Positions 18,641 through 28,988 of a DNA stretch of 64,000 nt are shown piece after piece (the first letter of the stretch is position 1; each line of letters begins with the position of its first letter). The DNA lies in contig JADJJZ010000003.1 in NCBI GenBank assembly GCA_016706255.1, forward strand, positions 186,001-250,000. The letters are read 5' to 3'. A program made the position numbers and the translations under genes. The notes beneath the pieces are model-generated. The model saw nothing but the letters and a program-made list of their open reading frames with translations. It searched no databases and had not been told where the DNA came from. This DNA comes from Bacteroidota bacterium (GTDB lineage: Bacteria; Bacteroidota; Bacteroidia; Chitinophagales; BACL12).

Positions 18641-19006
18641 TTAATTATCAGGTGTTTCATCAACTTTCATTGCTTCAGGTTTTGCGGCGCTTACACCCAC
18701 AGAAACTGGATTTGCAATTTTCACGGTAGTTGCTGCTTCAGAAGTTGTAGCTGCTTCGGTTGATGTTGAATTTGATGCTTCTGTTGAAGTTGCTGCTTCA
18801 GCTTTGCTTGCACCATGACTGCAACATGCACCTGTTTTTGTTTCAGATGAACATTTTACGGTGTTGGTAGTAACATCTGCAGCTTTAATTACAGGAGTTG
18901 CCTGTTCGGTTGCTGTTGTTGTATTAGAAGTTGGAGCAGCAGTTTGAGCAAAAGATACCGAAGCACCAAAAGCGATTATAACTGCGAAAGCAAATAGTTT
19001 TTTCAT
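18641..19006 (-). CDS. Small secreted Ala/Thr-rich protein, unknown
   Basis: 121 aa with a clear signal peptide (MKKLFAFAVIIAFGASVSFAQ). The rest is low-complexity Thr/Ala/Ser/Glu sequence around a single short cysteine cluster (KCSSETKTGACCSHG), which might bind metal. No family is recognised. It converges on the HAD gene across a terminator. Confidence 0.65.
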   Translation of the reverse strand: MKKLFAFAVIIAFGASVSFAQTAAPTSNTTTATEQATPVIKAADVTTNTVKCSSETKTGACCSHGASKAEAATSTEASNSTSTEAATTSEAATTVKIANPVSVGVSAAKPEAMKVDETPDN

Positions 19007-19104
19007 AGTAACAAATTTATTTTATAGGATAAAAATAATACAATTATTTGGTTCTGGCAATACGCGCAATAACGGTTTGTCCACCTTTAACTTTTCTCCG
19101 ATAT

Positions 19105-19716
19105 TCACCCCTCAACCTTTGAATCGAGTGGTAAAAATAAGTCTACCCTTGAACCAAATTTGATAAACCCGAATTCAGAGCCCTGGGTAACTTCATCACC
19201 TTCTTCAACATAAAACTTGATGCGTCGTAAACGGTTCCCTGCAATCTGGCGCATTAAAATTTCCATGTTATCATCCTCATCCTCAATTACATACGTAGTT
19301 CTTTCGTTTTCGGTAGAAGATTTTGGGTCCCCATGCAAGCAGGTATTTTCCGGGATGGTATTTAAAGTATTTCACTTGTCCGCTGATTGGGTGCGGTTAA
19401 TATGCACGTTTTCACGCTCATAAAAATCAAACCTGCAATCTGCGGTCTTTAAAATATTCGTTTTCGGTAGTTTCTTCAATTACCACAACTTTACCATCCG
19501 CAGGAGCAATAATGGCGCCTTCTTCAATAAAAAGACGGCGTTTGGGTTGCGGAAAAACATCATCACAAACAAAATACCACCCAAAGAGGCGATTAAAATG
19601 AGGGTGTTGAAACAGTCTTTCTTCCGGTAAAAAGTAGTGCGGCAAAATTTAAAGCGACTAAAAGGCCAAAAAGCGATAATAATGTTACGACCTTCTTTAT
19701 GAATGAATCTTAGCAT
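19105..19716 (-). pseudogene. psd: Phosphatidylserine decarboxylase proenzyme, frameshifted
   Basis: Fragments in three frames line up with a short-type Psd: MLRFIHKEGRN...AFWPF at the start, then IEEGAIIAPADGKVVVIEE, then GDPKSSTENERTTYVIEDED and EFGFIKFGSRVDLFLP. The Gly-Ser in FGSRVD is the autocleavage site that makes the pyruvoyl group. The enzyme makes phosphatidylethanolamine at the membrane. At least three indels interrupt about 205 codons. Its neighbour cdsA belongs to the same phospholipid pathway. Because Psd and CdsA are normally essential, consensus errors are a likely cause. Confidence 0.8.
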
Positions 19717-19759
19717 AGTATAGTTTCCCTATTGAATAGGGATGCAAAGGTAATACAAT

Positions 19760-20602
19760 TTATACGTCATTTTTGTTCGGGGTTCCTAAACTAGTTAAGT
19801 AGTTCAAAACCCAGAGATAGGCTATTGAAAATGGCAGCGCTATCAGGATAAACCCGTCAAAACGGTCCAGAAACCCATGGCGGATAAAATGCTGCCACTG
19901 TCTTTGTGCTATGTCCGTTTCAGTAGCGATTCGGCTAATTCGCCCAAAGTGGCGCTCAGCGATTACAATTATTGCCCAACCCATCCATTGAAACAGAGGG
20001 TTAGGTCGTCATATAACACACTTAAAACGGCTGAGCAGGACAATAGTCATCAACATTCCTCCCCAAAGCCTTCCCAAGTTTTTTAGGAGATATGCGTTCA
20101 AATAGCTTCGTTTTGCCAAAGGCGACCCGCGAAATAGGCAAATGAGTCGTTAAACCAAACCATAAAAGTAGTCCTACGGCGAACCAGGTGTTTATGACAT
20201 CCTCCTCTAATCCGTAATTGATATAATGGCCGAATGCAATCGGGAATATAAATAATGCCCAATATGTTTAATCCAATATTTGAAACGGATTGTCACGATT
20301 ATAAAATATTTCCGCAATTATAAATCCCGCTAAAAAAGCAATATTTAAACAACAAGTTGATAAACTGAGCATCAAAAAATATTGTTTAGAATTATAAAAA
20401 ATATTAAACCAACCAGAATTGCATAAACAATTTCGAAAATCGGTTTTTGTAGAAAGATTGCTAAAAGTTCATATATTCAAACGGGTTGCAGTGCCAATCA
20501 AACCAAATACAATAACAAATGCCCACGCATCTAAAAATATGCTGCCTATAATAACGCCGTACCAAGTAATCCTGTTATTATTCGTAATGCCAAATTTTTC
20601 AT
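19760..20602 (-). pseudogene. cdsA: Phosphatidate cytidylyltransferase, frameshifted
   Basis: The start MKNLALRIITGLLGTALL (ATG at 20602) and the end GFLDRFDGFILIALPFSIAYLW are the two hallmarks of CdsA, which makes CDP-diacylglycerol in the membrane. The C-terminal G-F-LDRFD box is the family signature. Between them hydrophobic segments continue but in changing frames. The start codon overlaps the stop of the upstream DUF2007 gene (ATGA), so translation is coupled. It lies in the order CPBP-DUF2007-cdsA-psd. Confidence 0.75.
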
Positions 20603-20808
20603 TCGGGTAAGTTATAAATAAAATCAAGTGCTTCTTCAGCTTGTTTAAAATGGACGATAACGATATTCCCGGATAATATTCCTTCTCCGTAAGGTGAATT
20701 AATTTATCGAACAAAACAACAATTTTTTTGTTCCTCAAGCATCTCCTTTATGTATAATGCTTTCAGATTGTCTGTCGTCGAATACACCATCATCCAGTCT
20801 TTTTCCAT
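20599..20808 (-). pseudogene. DUF2007-like putative signal-transducing protein, one frameshift
   Basis: It reads MEKDWMMVYSTTDNLKALYI-KEMLEEQK and, after a one-base slip near 20700, SPYGEGILSGNIVIVHFKQA followed by EEALDFIYNLPE and a stop. About 69 codons, the usual size of DUF2007 proteins. The slip is in an AAAAAA run. It sits between the CPBP protease and cdsA and overlaps the cdsA start. Function of the family is not established. Confidence 0.65.
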
Positions 20809-20814
20809 CTGCTA

Positions 20815-21770
20815 AACTTAAAGGCGTTTCAGTTCGTTGAAAAGTACCGCAGCAATAAAAATACAAAAGGAATGATATTAATGCGGCCCAGATGTTGGTT
20901 TCTTCTGTAATATTATCTTCAATCAAACCCTTATTCAACAGGTAATACGCAATAACAGTAGCAATATTATTGACAAAAATGGGCTAATATGGCACTCCAT
21001 AAACTTCCGCTGTAAAAATATAAATACCTAACAACGCGCCCATGAGCAGTCTTGGAAAAATCCGAAAAACTGAAATGTATAAAGCTGAATAAAATGCGCT
21101 GATCCAAATTGCCAGGTGTGCTTTTAGCTGCTCGAAAATATAATATTTGTAATATGCCTCTGAAAAATCTCCTCACCAATTGCGGCAAGAAATCCAATAA
21201 TCAAAACATTCAAAGAAATCCACCAAATACAGTTGTTCGCAAAAAAACTTCTGTTTGCACTTTAGCTTGTTCTTCGAGTGAGCACATGGTATTTTTCCAT
21301 TTCATTCCATGCGGCGGGTAAATGCAAATTTTGATTCCATTCATTAATTACGCTGATAAGTGCACCTGATGCCATTAACCCAATTAAAATAATGGTGCCA
21401 ATGAAACAGATTTTATTTTTTGTCGATGATAAATAACTCCAAAAATTTTCCGCATAAATAAATGTAAATCCAGCAACTAAAATAAACCTACCGACGCCGG
21501 TAGTAAACTGATAAATTTTTAATGCGCGTTCCTTGTTAAAGTCATACGCTGTCGCTGGAAGTAATTTTTCGAATCCGTAATAAAATTTAAAATCCATACC
21601 GGAAATACGGCATTAATTTCTTCAACCACAACCATGGCAAAAATGGTTTCGCCTATCAGGTATATGCCTAATAAAATTAATAATTTACCATACCATGGAA
21701 TTGACTTGATGCTACCTTTCAATGGGTAATCTTTAAGGTGTAAAAATAGGTAAATACGAGCATCCGACAA
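20815..21770 (-). pseudogene. CPBP-family intramembrane metalloprotease, frameshifted
   Basis: An N-terminal region starting near 21770, then long hydrophobic helices (IGETIFAMVVVEEINAVFPV; FILVAGFTFIYAENFW; FIGTIILIGLMASGALI). In a mixture of frames around 21150-21190 comes the CPBP motif E-E-x3-R (GEEIFFRGILQ). This would be a membrane-embedded protease or a CAAX-type protein. At least four indels split it. The neighbours are DUF2007 downstream and dusB divergently upstream. Confidence 0.7.
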
Positions 21771-21801
21771 GCGCTTTAACCCTGTTTAACCACTTTCGCA
21801 C

Positions 21802-21809
21802 TAACTTTG
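21802..21809 (+). promoter_or_regulatory. -7 element of dusB, nearly leaderless
   Basis: TAACTTTG, a perfect TAnnTTTG box, ends six bases before the dusB ATG at 21816. Confidence 0.5.
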
Positions 21810-21815
21810 ACCCGC

Positions 21816-22804
21816 ATGCCTCAAATAGGAGATATTAAATTGCCGGATTTTCCCATCCTGTTGGCGCCCATGGAAGACGTGAGCGACCCGCCTTTTCGCG
21901 TATTATGCAAGGAGTTAGGAGCAGATTTGATGTATACCGAGTTTATTTCTACTGAGGGTTTGATTTGAAATGCCGAGAAAGTCTGAAAAAACTCGAATTC
22001 AGAAACTGAACGGCCAATTGGCATTCAAATTTTTGGCGCAGACATAAGTAATGAAGGGAGTTGCGCCGAAATTGTTGGGCAAGCAGGCCCTGATTTGCTG
22101 GAGAACAATTTAGCTGTCCAGTAAAAAAGTTGTGTGTAAAGATGCAGGCGGTATTTTAAAGGATATACCGCGTATGGTTCGGCTTACTGCAGATTGTAAG
22201 GCCACAAAATTGCCTGGGTTATGCAAAAACTCGCCTCGGCTGGGGACATAACTCCAAAAACATCATGGAAGTGGCTGAAGGCTGCTTTAGGGATATTGGT
22301 ATTAAAGCTTACCATTCCGGAAGAACCCGTGCACAAATGTACAAAGGTGAGGCAGACTGGACCTTGATTGGTGATGTAAAAATAATCAGCGCATCAAGTT
22401 CCCATTTTCGGCAATGGCGATATAGATTCGCCACAAAAGGCATTGGCAATGAAAACCGTTATGGGTAGATGGCATTATGATTGGGCGCGCAGCTATTCGG
22501 TGCACCTTGGGTGTTTCGTGAAATAAAACATTTTTTGGCCACGGGGTGAAGAATTATCACCCACCAACAATTGCCGAACGCGTTGATATTTGTCGCAGGC
22601 ATTTAATTAAATCTATTGAATGGAAAGGACTGAATATTGGTGTATTTTAGAAATGCGCAGGCACTATACAAATTATTTAAAGGTATTCCCAATATTAAAT
22701 CATACTCGCAAAACAACTGGTAACCAAATTCGTTAGAAGAAATTGATGAAGTGTTATTGGAAATAATCAGACTTTCAAATGACAATGTTGAGGTAGGAGT
22801 TTAA
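21816..22804 (+). pseudogene. dusB: tRNA-dihydrouridine synthase DusB, frameshifted
   Basis: It starts MPQIGDIKLPDFPILLAPME-DVSDPPFRVLCKELGADLMYTEFIS, the FMN-binding N-terminus of Dus enzymes (LAPMxxVSDxPFR). Further pieces in other frames continue the barrel: KSCVKDAG-like, AYHSGRTRAQMYKGEADW with the RTR catalytic-site loop, then VDGIMIGRA-like. It would reduce uridine in tRNA using FMN/NAD(P)H. At least eight indels lie within about 330 codons. Confidence 0.8.
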
Positions 22805-22845
22805 ATTTTTTTGTATATTTATTTTCTCAATTATACAAACCTCCT

Positions 22846-23745
22846 ATGAAATTAATACAGGTATTTTATTTTTCCTTCTTTTATTAAATAGGCAAAGCTT
22901 ACTGCATCCATCAGAATTTGCAACGGATTGGAGCAGAAATGGTGGCATGGTTTCGTGTGGAATGGGAATGGACTTTGAACAAAATGTATCATTATCTTGG
23001 TCAAAGCAGGATACCATTTTATTTGGCCAGGAATGTAGCGTCTTAAGTAAATTTTATATCCATTTAGTGAAGAAAAAGTAGCTGATATTTTGTTTATCAA
23101 AGTGGAACACTGTTTTTATGCGATAGATTCATTAGCCGGAGAGTTGATGGATACCTCTTTCATATTTTATATAATTTTGCGGCTGTGCCCGGCGATGTTT
23201 GCCGCTCGGTATTGGCGACTATTTGGGGTATGAGGATATCATTTGCGGAGTAGAGCCTGAGCATATGTTATGGTTGATTCGGCAAATGTTGAAACAATAG
23301 CCGGACTTACGCTCAAAAAAGCTCTTTCCATTCAGAGTCATATTGGGGTTACTGGATTTTGCCCGAGAGGCTGTGAAATATTTGGTAATAAAAAATATTT
23401 ATTTCCCTATTCGGATGTTATGTTAAAGATCCTTTCCTAACTATTTGAATTATTATGAAGACCCAAATATTGGTCTGATTCAATTTTCACCTTATGGTTG
23501 GCTGAGCTTAGTGAAGTAATAACAGTTTCAAATGAATTATCTCTTTATCCCATGCCTTTTTCATCTTATTTTAATTTGAAAAGCGTGCAAATTGCACAAA
23601 TTTCAATTTACGGTATTGATGGGGTTTGAATTATATTCAAACAAATAATGTTTATAACTACAGTAAATATAACTCCAAAGTGAAAGGTGTTTTATTGATG
23701 AAATTAATTTATGAAAAAACAACAAATTTCGTAAGATCAATTTAG
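22846..23745 (+). pseudogene. T9SS-secreted protein of unknown function, frameshifted
   Basis: It starts MKLIQVFYFSF and quickly loses frame. The C-terminal part reads SLYPMPFSSYFNLKSVQIAQ followed by ISIYGIDG, a type A T9SS sorting domain (NPF...ISIYDxxG). The middle contains readable pieces such as GNGMDFEQNVSLSWSKQDT. The gene layout resembles the next one, suggesting tandem relatives. No enzymatic domain seen. The exact end is uncertain because of frameshifts. Confidence 0.5.
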
Positions 23746-23828
23746 TGAAGGGTTTAAGAAGTAAACTTTATTTGTTACATGAATTATTAAATTATTTCCT
23801 CACTTAATTTTAATAAAATTAATGAATT

Positions 23829-24734
23829 ATGAAAAATTATACCTTTTTAATTATAGCAATATTTTTTATTGATAGATGTTTTTCCCAAACAAATAATTTT
23901 GCTCCAATTGGTGCTACCTGGTATTATAGTGATATTTACGATATTGACTATGATGACACCTTGGACATAACCGGGTACAACAAAGTTGAAAGTATTGCTG
24001 ATACCAATATCGGCGGAATAAATTGCAGGGAATTAAAATTTAGTTTTGTAAACTTACCGGCGGTTTAGAAGGTGAGTTAAAATATTATGTTTATGAAAAC
24101 AACGAAAAGGTTTATTTTTTAATTGGAGATAAATTTAAACTCGTTTATGATTTCAGTGGTGCAGATTGGTTTCCCATGATGTGTATTACAACTTCGGTGA
24201 TTCCACTTTGATTGAGGTTGATTCGGTAACTATGGAATTGTATGATGGGGTATTATTGAAAACCATTCATACCCATATCAATTTTGATTACGATTTGTTT
24301 TTATACATCAAACACGATTGTTGAAACAATAGGCCCACTAGGTTATATGTTTTTATATTATGGTGGAGATGATTCTTTTCCGCCAAACGGATTGCGTTGT
24401 TATGCCGATGACGCAATTGATGTTCAAATAAACGAATCCATGCCATGATTCTTTAACGCCAAATAACCGCTATCAATCAGATAACAAACGAATTGGGAAT
24501 AAATGTATATCCCAACTGACTAACGGAATTGTATTTGTTGATTGCTCAAACATTAATTCCAATGATAATAATATACTTATCATCGATATCACCGGTAAAC
24601 AAATTTATTCAACAAATTTAACGGCTCCAGAGTGTAAATAAAATTGACATCAGCTCAATTCCAAACGGATTATATATTGCAGATTTAAAAATGGTGATGG
24701 GGTTTTGGATTCGGTTAAAATTGTGAAGGAGTAA
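23829..24734 (+). pseudogene. T9SS-secreted protein, frameshifted
   Basis: The first 79 codons are intact with a signal peptide (MKNYTFLIIAIFFIDRCFSQ) and FAPIGATWYYSDIYDIDYDD. Coding then continues in shifted frames: GGLEGELKYYVYENNEKVYF, later ILIIDITGKQIYSTNL and KIDISSIPNGLYIADL with a final DSVKIVKE. This end is a type A T9SS sorting domain. The FAPIGATWYYS opening is common to Bacteroidota secreted proteins of unknown role. At least five indels. Confidence 0.6.
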
Positions 24735-25639
24735 AAATTATGAATGAATGTGCAAGAATAGGTTTGCTATTGTCATTCTTTATTTATTGGGTCAGATAAC
24801 TATTAAATAAAGCAACAGCAATATTGTTTCAAATTTTGCTGTTGCCAAAATAAATATTAGAACTTGTTGGTCATGAATTCAATAAGCTTTCATCACTCAT
24901 TTTTACGAAGTAGACACTTCGGTTTTGCTATTCTTAAATTGAGGAGTCGTAGATAGGAAATGGATAAATTGTTCCTGGGCTTGTCCAGTACCTGTAACAT
25001 GCACATGTGTAGCATTTACCAAATGTGATGCTATTTCTTTAAAAAATTTTAATTATAGATTGCTCATGGTTGTTTGAGGTTTTTCCGCTCCGAATTTGGG
25101 GGATTCGTTTCCCCTTTTATGTGAGCAATTATCATTAATGGGCTGTCTTCTGTATTTCCGCCACCTACTACTGTCGCGTTATAGCCTCCATCAGACCCAG
25201 AGTTGTTTTTGATTGTTCATCAGTAATATTTTTAAGGGGCAATAAATGCCGTAATAACCGTGCCTCGAGGGGCGATGGCGTATTAATGGAGGAATTCCCG
25301 CTTTATTATCATCAAACGCCCAAATGCATGCGCCGCTGAGAAATAATTTTGCGGATGTTGTATAGAACAAAAGGTATAGATTTATTACCAATGCTGATTG
25401 AAATAAATATTCTGATCGATAAATATTTATCGGTGCACCACAAGCAAAGAGTTTGCCAAATTGTTACGCACAGATAAAGAAGCCGTAATTAGTCAACACA
25501 CAATATTTAAAAAGGATTAGTTTATTACGTGGATCTAAGAAGTTTTATTAGCATATTAAATAAACAAATCGCCTGTTTTATTTTTCCGTTTACCTATCCT
25601 CATTTCAAACCAAAATTGTAATTCTCTTTTCCGATATGG
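24735..25639 (-). other. Degraded coding sequence, no family recognised
   Basis: No intact gene is present. On the - strand, pieces with protein-like composition can be read in changing frames, including EDSPLMIIAHIKG and NATHVHVTGTGQAQEQFIHF (about 24930-25150). They suggest one disrupted cytosolic protein. The family is not identified. The + strand shows nothing coherent. Confidence 0.35.
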
Positions 25640-26604
25640 TGAGATGCTTAAACTTGGTTGTATTCCGTCATAAATAGTGTCCGGTATAATTCGAGTGCTA
25701 ACCAGATATATTCTGAATGATACTGAAATGCCAATTTGGATGTCGTGTTTAAAGTTGGCTCTAAAAGTTCTCTCTTGATTGTGGGTTTTTATATTGAACT
25801 ATAGCTAGATATAATACTCTAATCAACGAGTGGTTAAAGCTAGTGGATTTCTTAATTTCATCGGAATGAATGGCAGACAAATAAGTAAAAATGCACTATC
25901 CGGAAAATATTTTACAGCTTGTAATCCATAATATTGAATGTTTGATTGTTTTGACGTGAGTCGTTCAATTATAAATTCTTTATCTTGTTGTTGCTGAAAT
26001 TTTGAAAGTGCAATAAGTGCATTATCATCTTTTTCGTTAATTAATATTTCACGTATTCTATTATAGTAATGTGGTTCAGGTTTTATTTTTTTTAAAACTT
26101 CAGATTTAGCATTTAGTTTGACATTTTTACCGAATATTATAATACTATCAATTTTTTTTCTTTCAATTTCTGTAAGTTTATAAGCATCTAAATTAACATG
26201 TTGTGGTGTTACAACTTCAAGAAAATAATCGCCAACACTTAAAGAACTAATTAAGCAACCCTGAAAAGTTGGAATAATTGCAGTGTCTGTTAAATGCTTA
26301 ATTAAAACCGAATAAATATTTGAATCCTTTCTTGTTGCCAGCGCCTCAAAAGAATAACAACGTACTACACCATTTTTGTGATCTGTAAGTGCTATAAGTT
26401 CTTCATTAGTTGCATGCTCCTTTAAAGCAATATATCTGTCCCATTGATCGGTCCTAATTCCTACATATCCAACTCCTTACTTTCTTAGCCATTATCTTTG
26501 GCAATACCGTTTACGATTTTCTCAATTTCCGGTCTAACTGTTTGGCCAATTAGCGTTGACAAGACTGTTAGGGTATATATTAATAAGGTCGTTAATCTTT
26601 TCAT
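25640..26604 (-). pseudogene. Secreted protein with HEAT-like helical repeats, frameshifted
   Basis: The start MKRLTTLLIYTLTVLSTLIG is a signal peptide. After a slip near 26485 the frame stays open for about 210 codons: DRYIALKEHATNEELIALTD, HKNGVVRCYSFEALATRKDS, KDDNALIALSKFQQQQDKEF, QYYGLQAVKYFPDSAFLL. The repeating helix pairs with A-L-x-A spacing look like HEAT/PBS-lyase repeats. The end beyond about 25850 is again shifted, so the stop is uncertain. It is the last gene before the cassette array. Confidence 0.6.
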
Positions 26605-26823
26605 TAAAACACTATTAATTTTTGAATATTTGTAAAGGTTGGGTGTTTTCCTAAATATGTTAATTCGAAGTTACAAATATTTCAGTAACTAAAAATCTCT
26701 CAGCAGAATAAAAAATCCACCTTTTGCAAATGTGTTACAGGCTGGGTTTCTACCACCCTTTTTTATAAGATTGATTTTCTAAAATCTATTTTTATCCAAA
26801 TAGATAATGAGATGGCAAGCCCG

Positions 26824-26953
26824 ATTACTGTTGCCCCGCATGAACGGGCATTCCAACACAAACGTTTATTCGAAGATACAAATTTTCATAACCATCAGTC
26901 GCCACTGATTTGCGGTGCGCGAAACCCACCCTATTGTAAATGTGCTGTTATTC
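26824..26953 (-). repeat. attC-like site A (subtype TTGCAAATG)
   Basis: The right half (CGAAGATACAAATTTTC...CCTATTGTAAATGTGCTGTTATTC) is shared with sites C and G. The left arm is degenerate. It is the leftmost recognisable member of the array, i.e. its distal end if polarity is canonical. With flanks it fills the 450-bp stretch between the HEAT-like pseudogene and the propeller lipoprotein. Confidence 0.5.
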
Positions 26954-27051
26954 TGCTGTGGGTTATTTCTATCCTATTCTTAATTTCACGTACCATTAAT
27001 TACTTTTTTGTCCCAATTGATCAGTAGATTGCGAACTTCAGTCCAATACTT

Positions 27052-28164
27052 TTAGTTCGTCCAAGTTTCCTTGTCTTTAGCATTCACGAATTTTTCTCCA
27101 TCAAAAATGCATAGTCCTTGCCAACTTCCAAACCAAATTTGCCCTTTTTTATCTTCGAGAATACTAAGTGTGACATTGGAGGTTAAACCATCATCTGTTG
27201 TGAATTGCTTGAAATTATTGCCATCATAACGGTAAACACCATAACCTTCAGCCGTAAACCAAATATTCCCTTTGCTATCTTCATAAAAATTATAAGCTTC
27301 TACACCTGCGATAATTCCATCCATCGTGAAGTTGGTATATGTTTTACCATCAAATTTGCTCACACCGCCATTAAAAGTCCCAATCCAAATATTTCCATGT
27401 TTGTCTTCTAAAATATCTGCAACATTATTATCGGTGAGTTCTTTTTTAGCTGTTAGATGAATAAATACTCCATTTTTATATTTAAAAATTCCATTCCCAT
27501 CAGTAACAAACCACATATTTCCTTTGTTGTCTTCAATGATTTTAAAAACCAATTTATCAGATAGCATCGGTTTTGCATTTTCGACTTTTAAAGTTGGCAA
27601 TGAAAAAGGTATAAACTGTTCACCATTAAATTGACAAACTCCTCCAATTGCCCCAACCCAAATAAGCCCGTTTTTATCTATTGTTAAACCCCAAATTTCT
27701 GCATCCACACCTGGCAGTCCTTCTTCGAAAGAGAATGTTTTAAATTTTACACCATCGTATTTTATCAGTCCTTCGGATGTTCCGAACCAAATATTACCTA
27801 TTGTATCTTCAACAATCTCTAAAACCCTAAAATGTGGGCTGATACCTTCAATTGTGATTTTTTCAAGTATTCGTCCATCGTAACGGATAATGCCATTTCC
27901 ATTTGTTCCAAACCAATAATTCCCTTTTTTGTCCTGATACATTGATCTTACAAACTCTCTTACCATTCCATTTAAATTGGTATGAATTTGCGGAAAGACT
28001 GTGCTTTGATTTACAGTGATTGGTTGTGTGTTTACTTCATTCTCCAATGTATCAGTAACAGATTTTTCTTTCACTTGTCCTGTGCAAGATGAGAATTGAA
28101 GTGTCAAAAGAACCAAAATTAAATTTGTTGTTTTGAATAATATCTTAATGCCAATGTTTGTCAT
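27052..28164 (-). CDS. Lipoprotein with two-component-regulator propeller repeats
   Basis: The N-terminal signal ends in lipobox LQFSSC, so a lipid-anchored periplasmic or outer-membrane protein is expected. Residues about 65-365 consist of sensor-type beta-propeller blades, each with the pattern D-x-x-G-N-x-W-F/I-G-T (DKKGNYWFGTNGNGIIRYDG; DTIGNIWFGTSEGLIKYDG; DKHGNIWIGTFNGGVSKFDG). In hybrid two-component systems this propeller precedes a histidine kinase. Here there is no kinase, membrane or output domain, so it is a stand-alone sensor or binding protein. A related, broken copy lies in the next cassette. Confidence 0.85.
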   Translation of the reverse strand: MTNIGIKILFKTTNLILVLLTLQFSSCTGQVKEKSVTDTLENEVNTQPITVNQSTVFPQIHTNLNGMVREFVRSMYQDKKGNYWFGTNGNGIIRYDGRILEKITIEGISPHFRVLEIVEDTIGNIWFGTSEGLIKYDGVKFKTFSFEEGLPGVDAEIWGLTIDKNGLIWVGAIGGVCQFNGEQFIPFSLPTLKVENAKPMLSDKLVFKIIEDNKGNMWFVTDGNGIFKYKNGVFIHLTAKKELTDNNVADILEDKHGNIWIGTFNGGVSKFDGKTYTNFTMDGIIAGVEAYNFYEDSKGNIWFTAEGYGVYRYDGNNFKQFTTDDGLTSNVTLSILEDKKGQIWFGSWQGLCIFDGEKFVNAKDKETWTN

Positions 28165-28393
28165 ATTGTTGCTTTTATGTGCCCTTATTCTTGTTTGATA
28201 TCTTTTAGCTTGTTGGTCCCGAAGTAAACAATCTTATCGCAATACGAAATGGATGAATTATTTCATTCTCTCCTCCACTAATTGCTATTAATTGTAATTT
28301 TTCAGCAGTCTCATCGTGTAGCTAAACACAAAACCCCAATTTTGCCAATCTGTTTTTAGCGGTACGTTGTTTTTTGCCTTGATATTAATTTGT

Positions 28394-28759
28394 TTATCTC
28401 CCTTGTAAATTAAAAACTGTTCCTGCTGGGTCTTGAATCCAATGCATATTCTTAGGAAGTTTTTCAATTTCGTCACACGTCTCAACGCCATTCAATAGCA
28501 AATAACTTGTCGCGTCTGCTACGTCTGGAACAGTAAGCTGCAACCAGGTTTCTGAGTGTGTATAGTTGTCAACGCAGTCTAACCAAATAACATTATTACC
28601 AAACTTTACTTCGTGAGTTCTTGAAATGGTAGGATTGTCAATAGGCTTCTCTTCAACTTCTAACTTCAAAATATTTTTGTAAAAAGCAACCGTTTGGTCG
28701 TACTTACTTTTCGGAATTTTTATCGCAATGTTAATTCCGGCTTCAAATTTTATATCCAT
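28394..28759 (-). CDS. VOC-family (glyoxalase/bleomycin-resistance-like) protein
   Basis: 121 aa with a single vicinal-oxygen-chelate module arrangement: INIAIKIPKSKYDQTVAFYK at the start, WLQLTVPDVADATSYLLLNG in the middle and HWIQDPAGTVFNLQ at the end. These proteins bind a metal in a beta-alpha-beta-beta-beta barrel and act as lyases, dioxygenases or drug-binding proteins. The specific substrate cannot be told. It lies between sites A and B with the propeller lipoprotein downstream on the same strand. Confidence 0.8.
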   Translation of the reverse strand: MDIKFEAGINIAIKIPKSKYDQTVAFYKNILKLEVEEKPIDNPTISRTHEVKFGNNVIWLDCVDNYTHSETWLQLTVPDVADATSYLLLNGVETCDEIEKLPKNMHWIQDPAGTVFNLQGR

Positions 28760-28846
28760 TGTCGTTTTGATTTTTCTATGCCAAATTACTGTTTTTTCAA
28801 TTCTTTGGTTCTGTCGTGGGTTCGTTCTGTGTCTTTTTGCAATGAC

Positions 28847-28977
28847 AGCTACTGTGTTGTAGCTACCCGAAGGGCGGGACTTTTACCGCAAGACTTTATT
28901 TAAAAATAATGTTTGATTAACCAAAAAACTGTCATATGAGGCATTGAACCGCCAATTTCTTGAAGGTGCTGTTATGC
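28847..28977 (-). repeat. attC-like site B (subtype GCTACCCGAAGGGCGGG)
   Basis: Stem AGCTACCCGAAGGGCGGG with a degenerate right stem (ACCGCCAATTTCTTGAAGG), ending TGCTGTTATGCG. The core of the left arm is the same as in sites J, N and Q; the left TAAC box is degenerate. Confidence 0.6.
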
Positions 28978-28988
28978 GTTCTTATTTT

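Noticed and set aside
28288..28491. 67-codon - strand frame overlapping the end of the VOC gene
   Set aside because: It overlaps the VOC coding region in another frame, and the VOC protein already ends naturally (AGTVFNLQGR), so it is a shadow.
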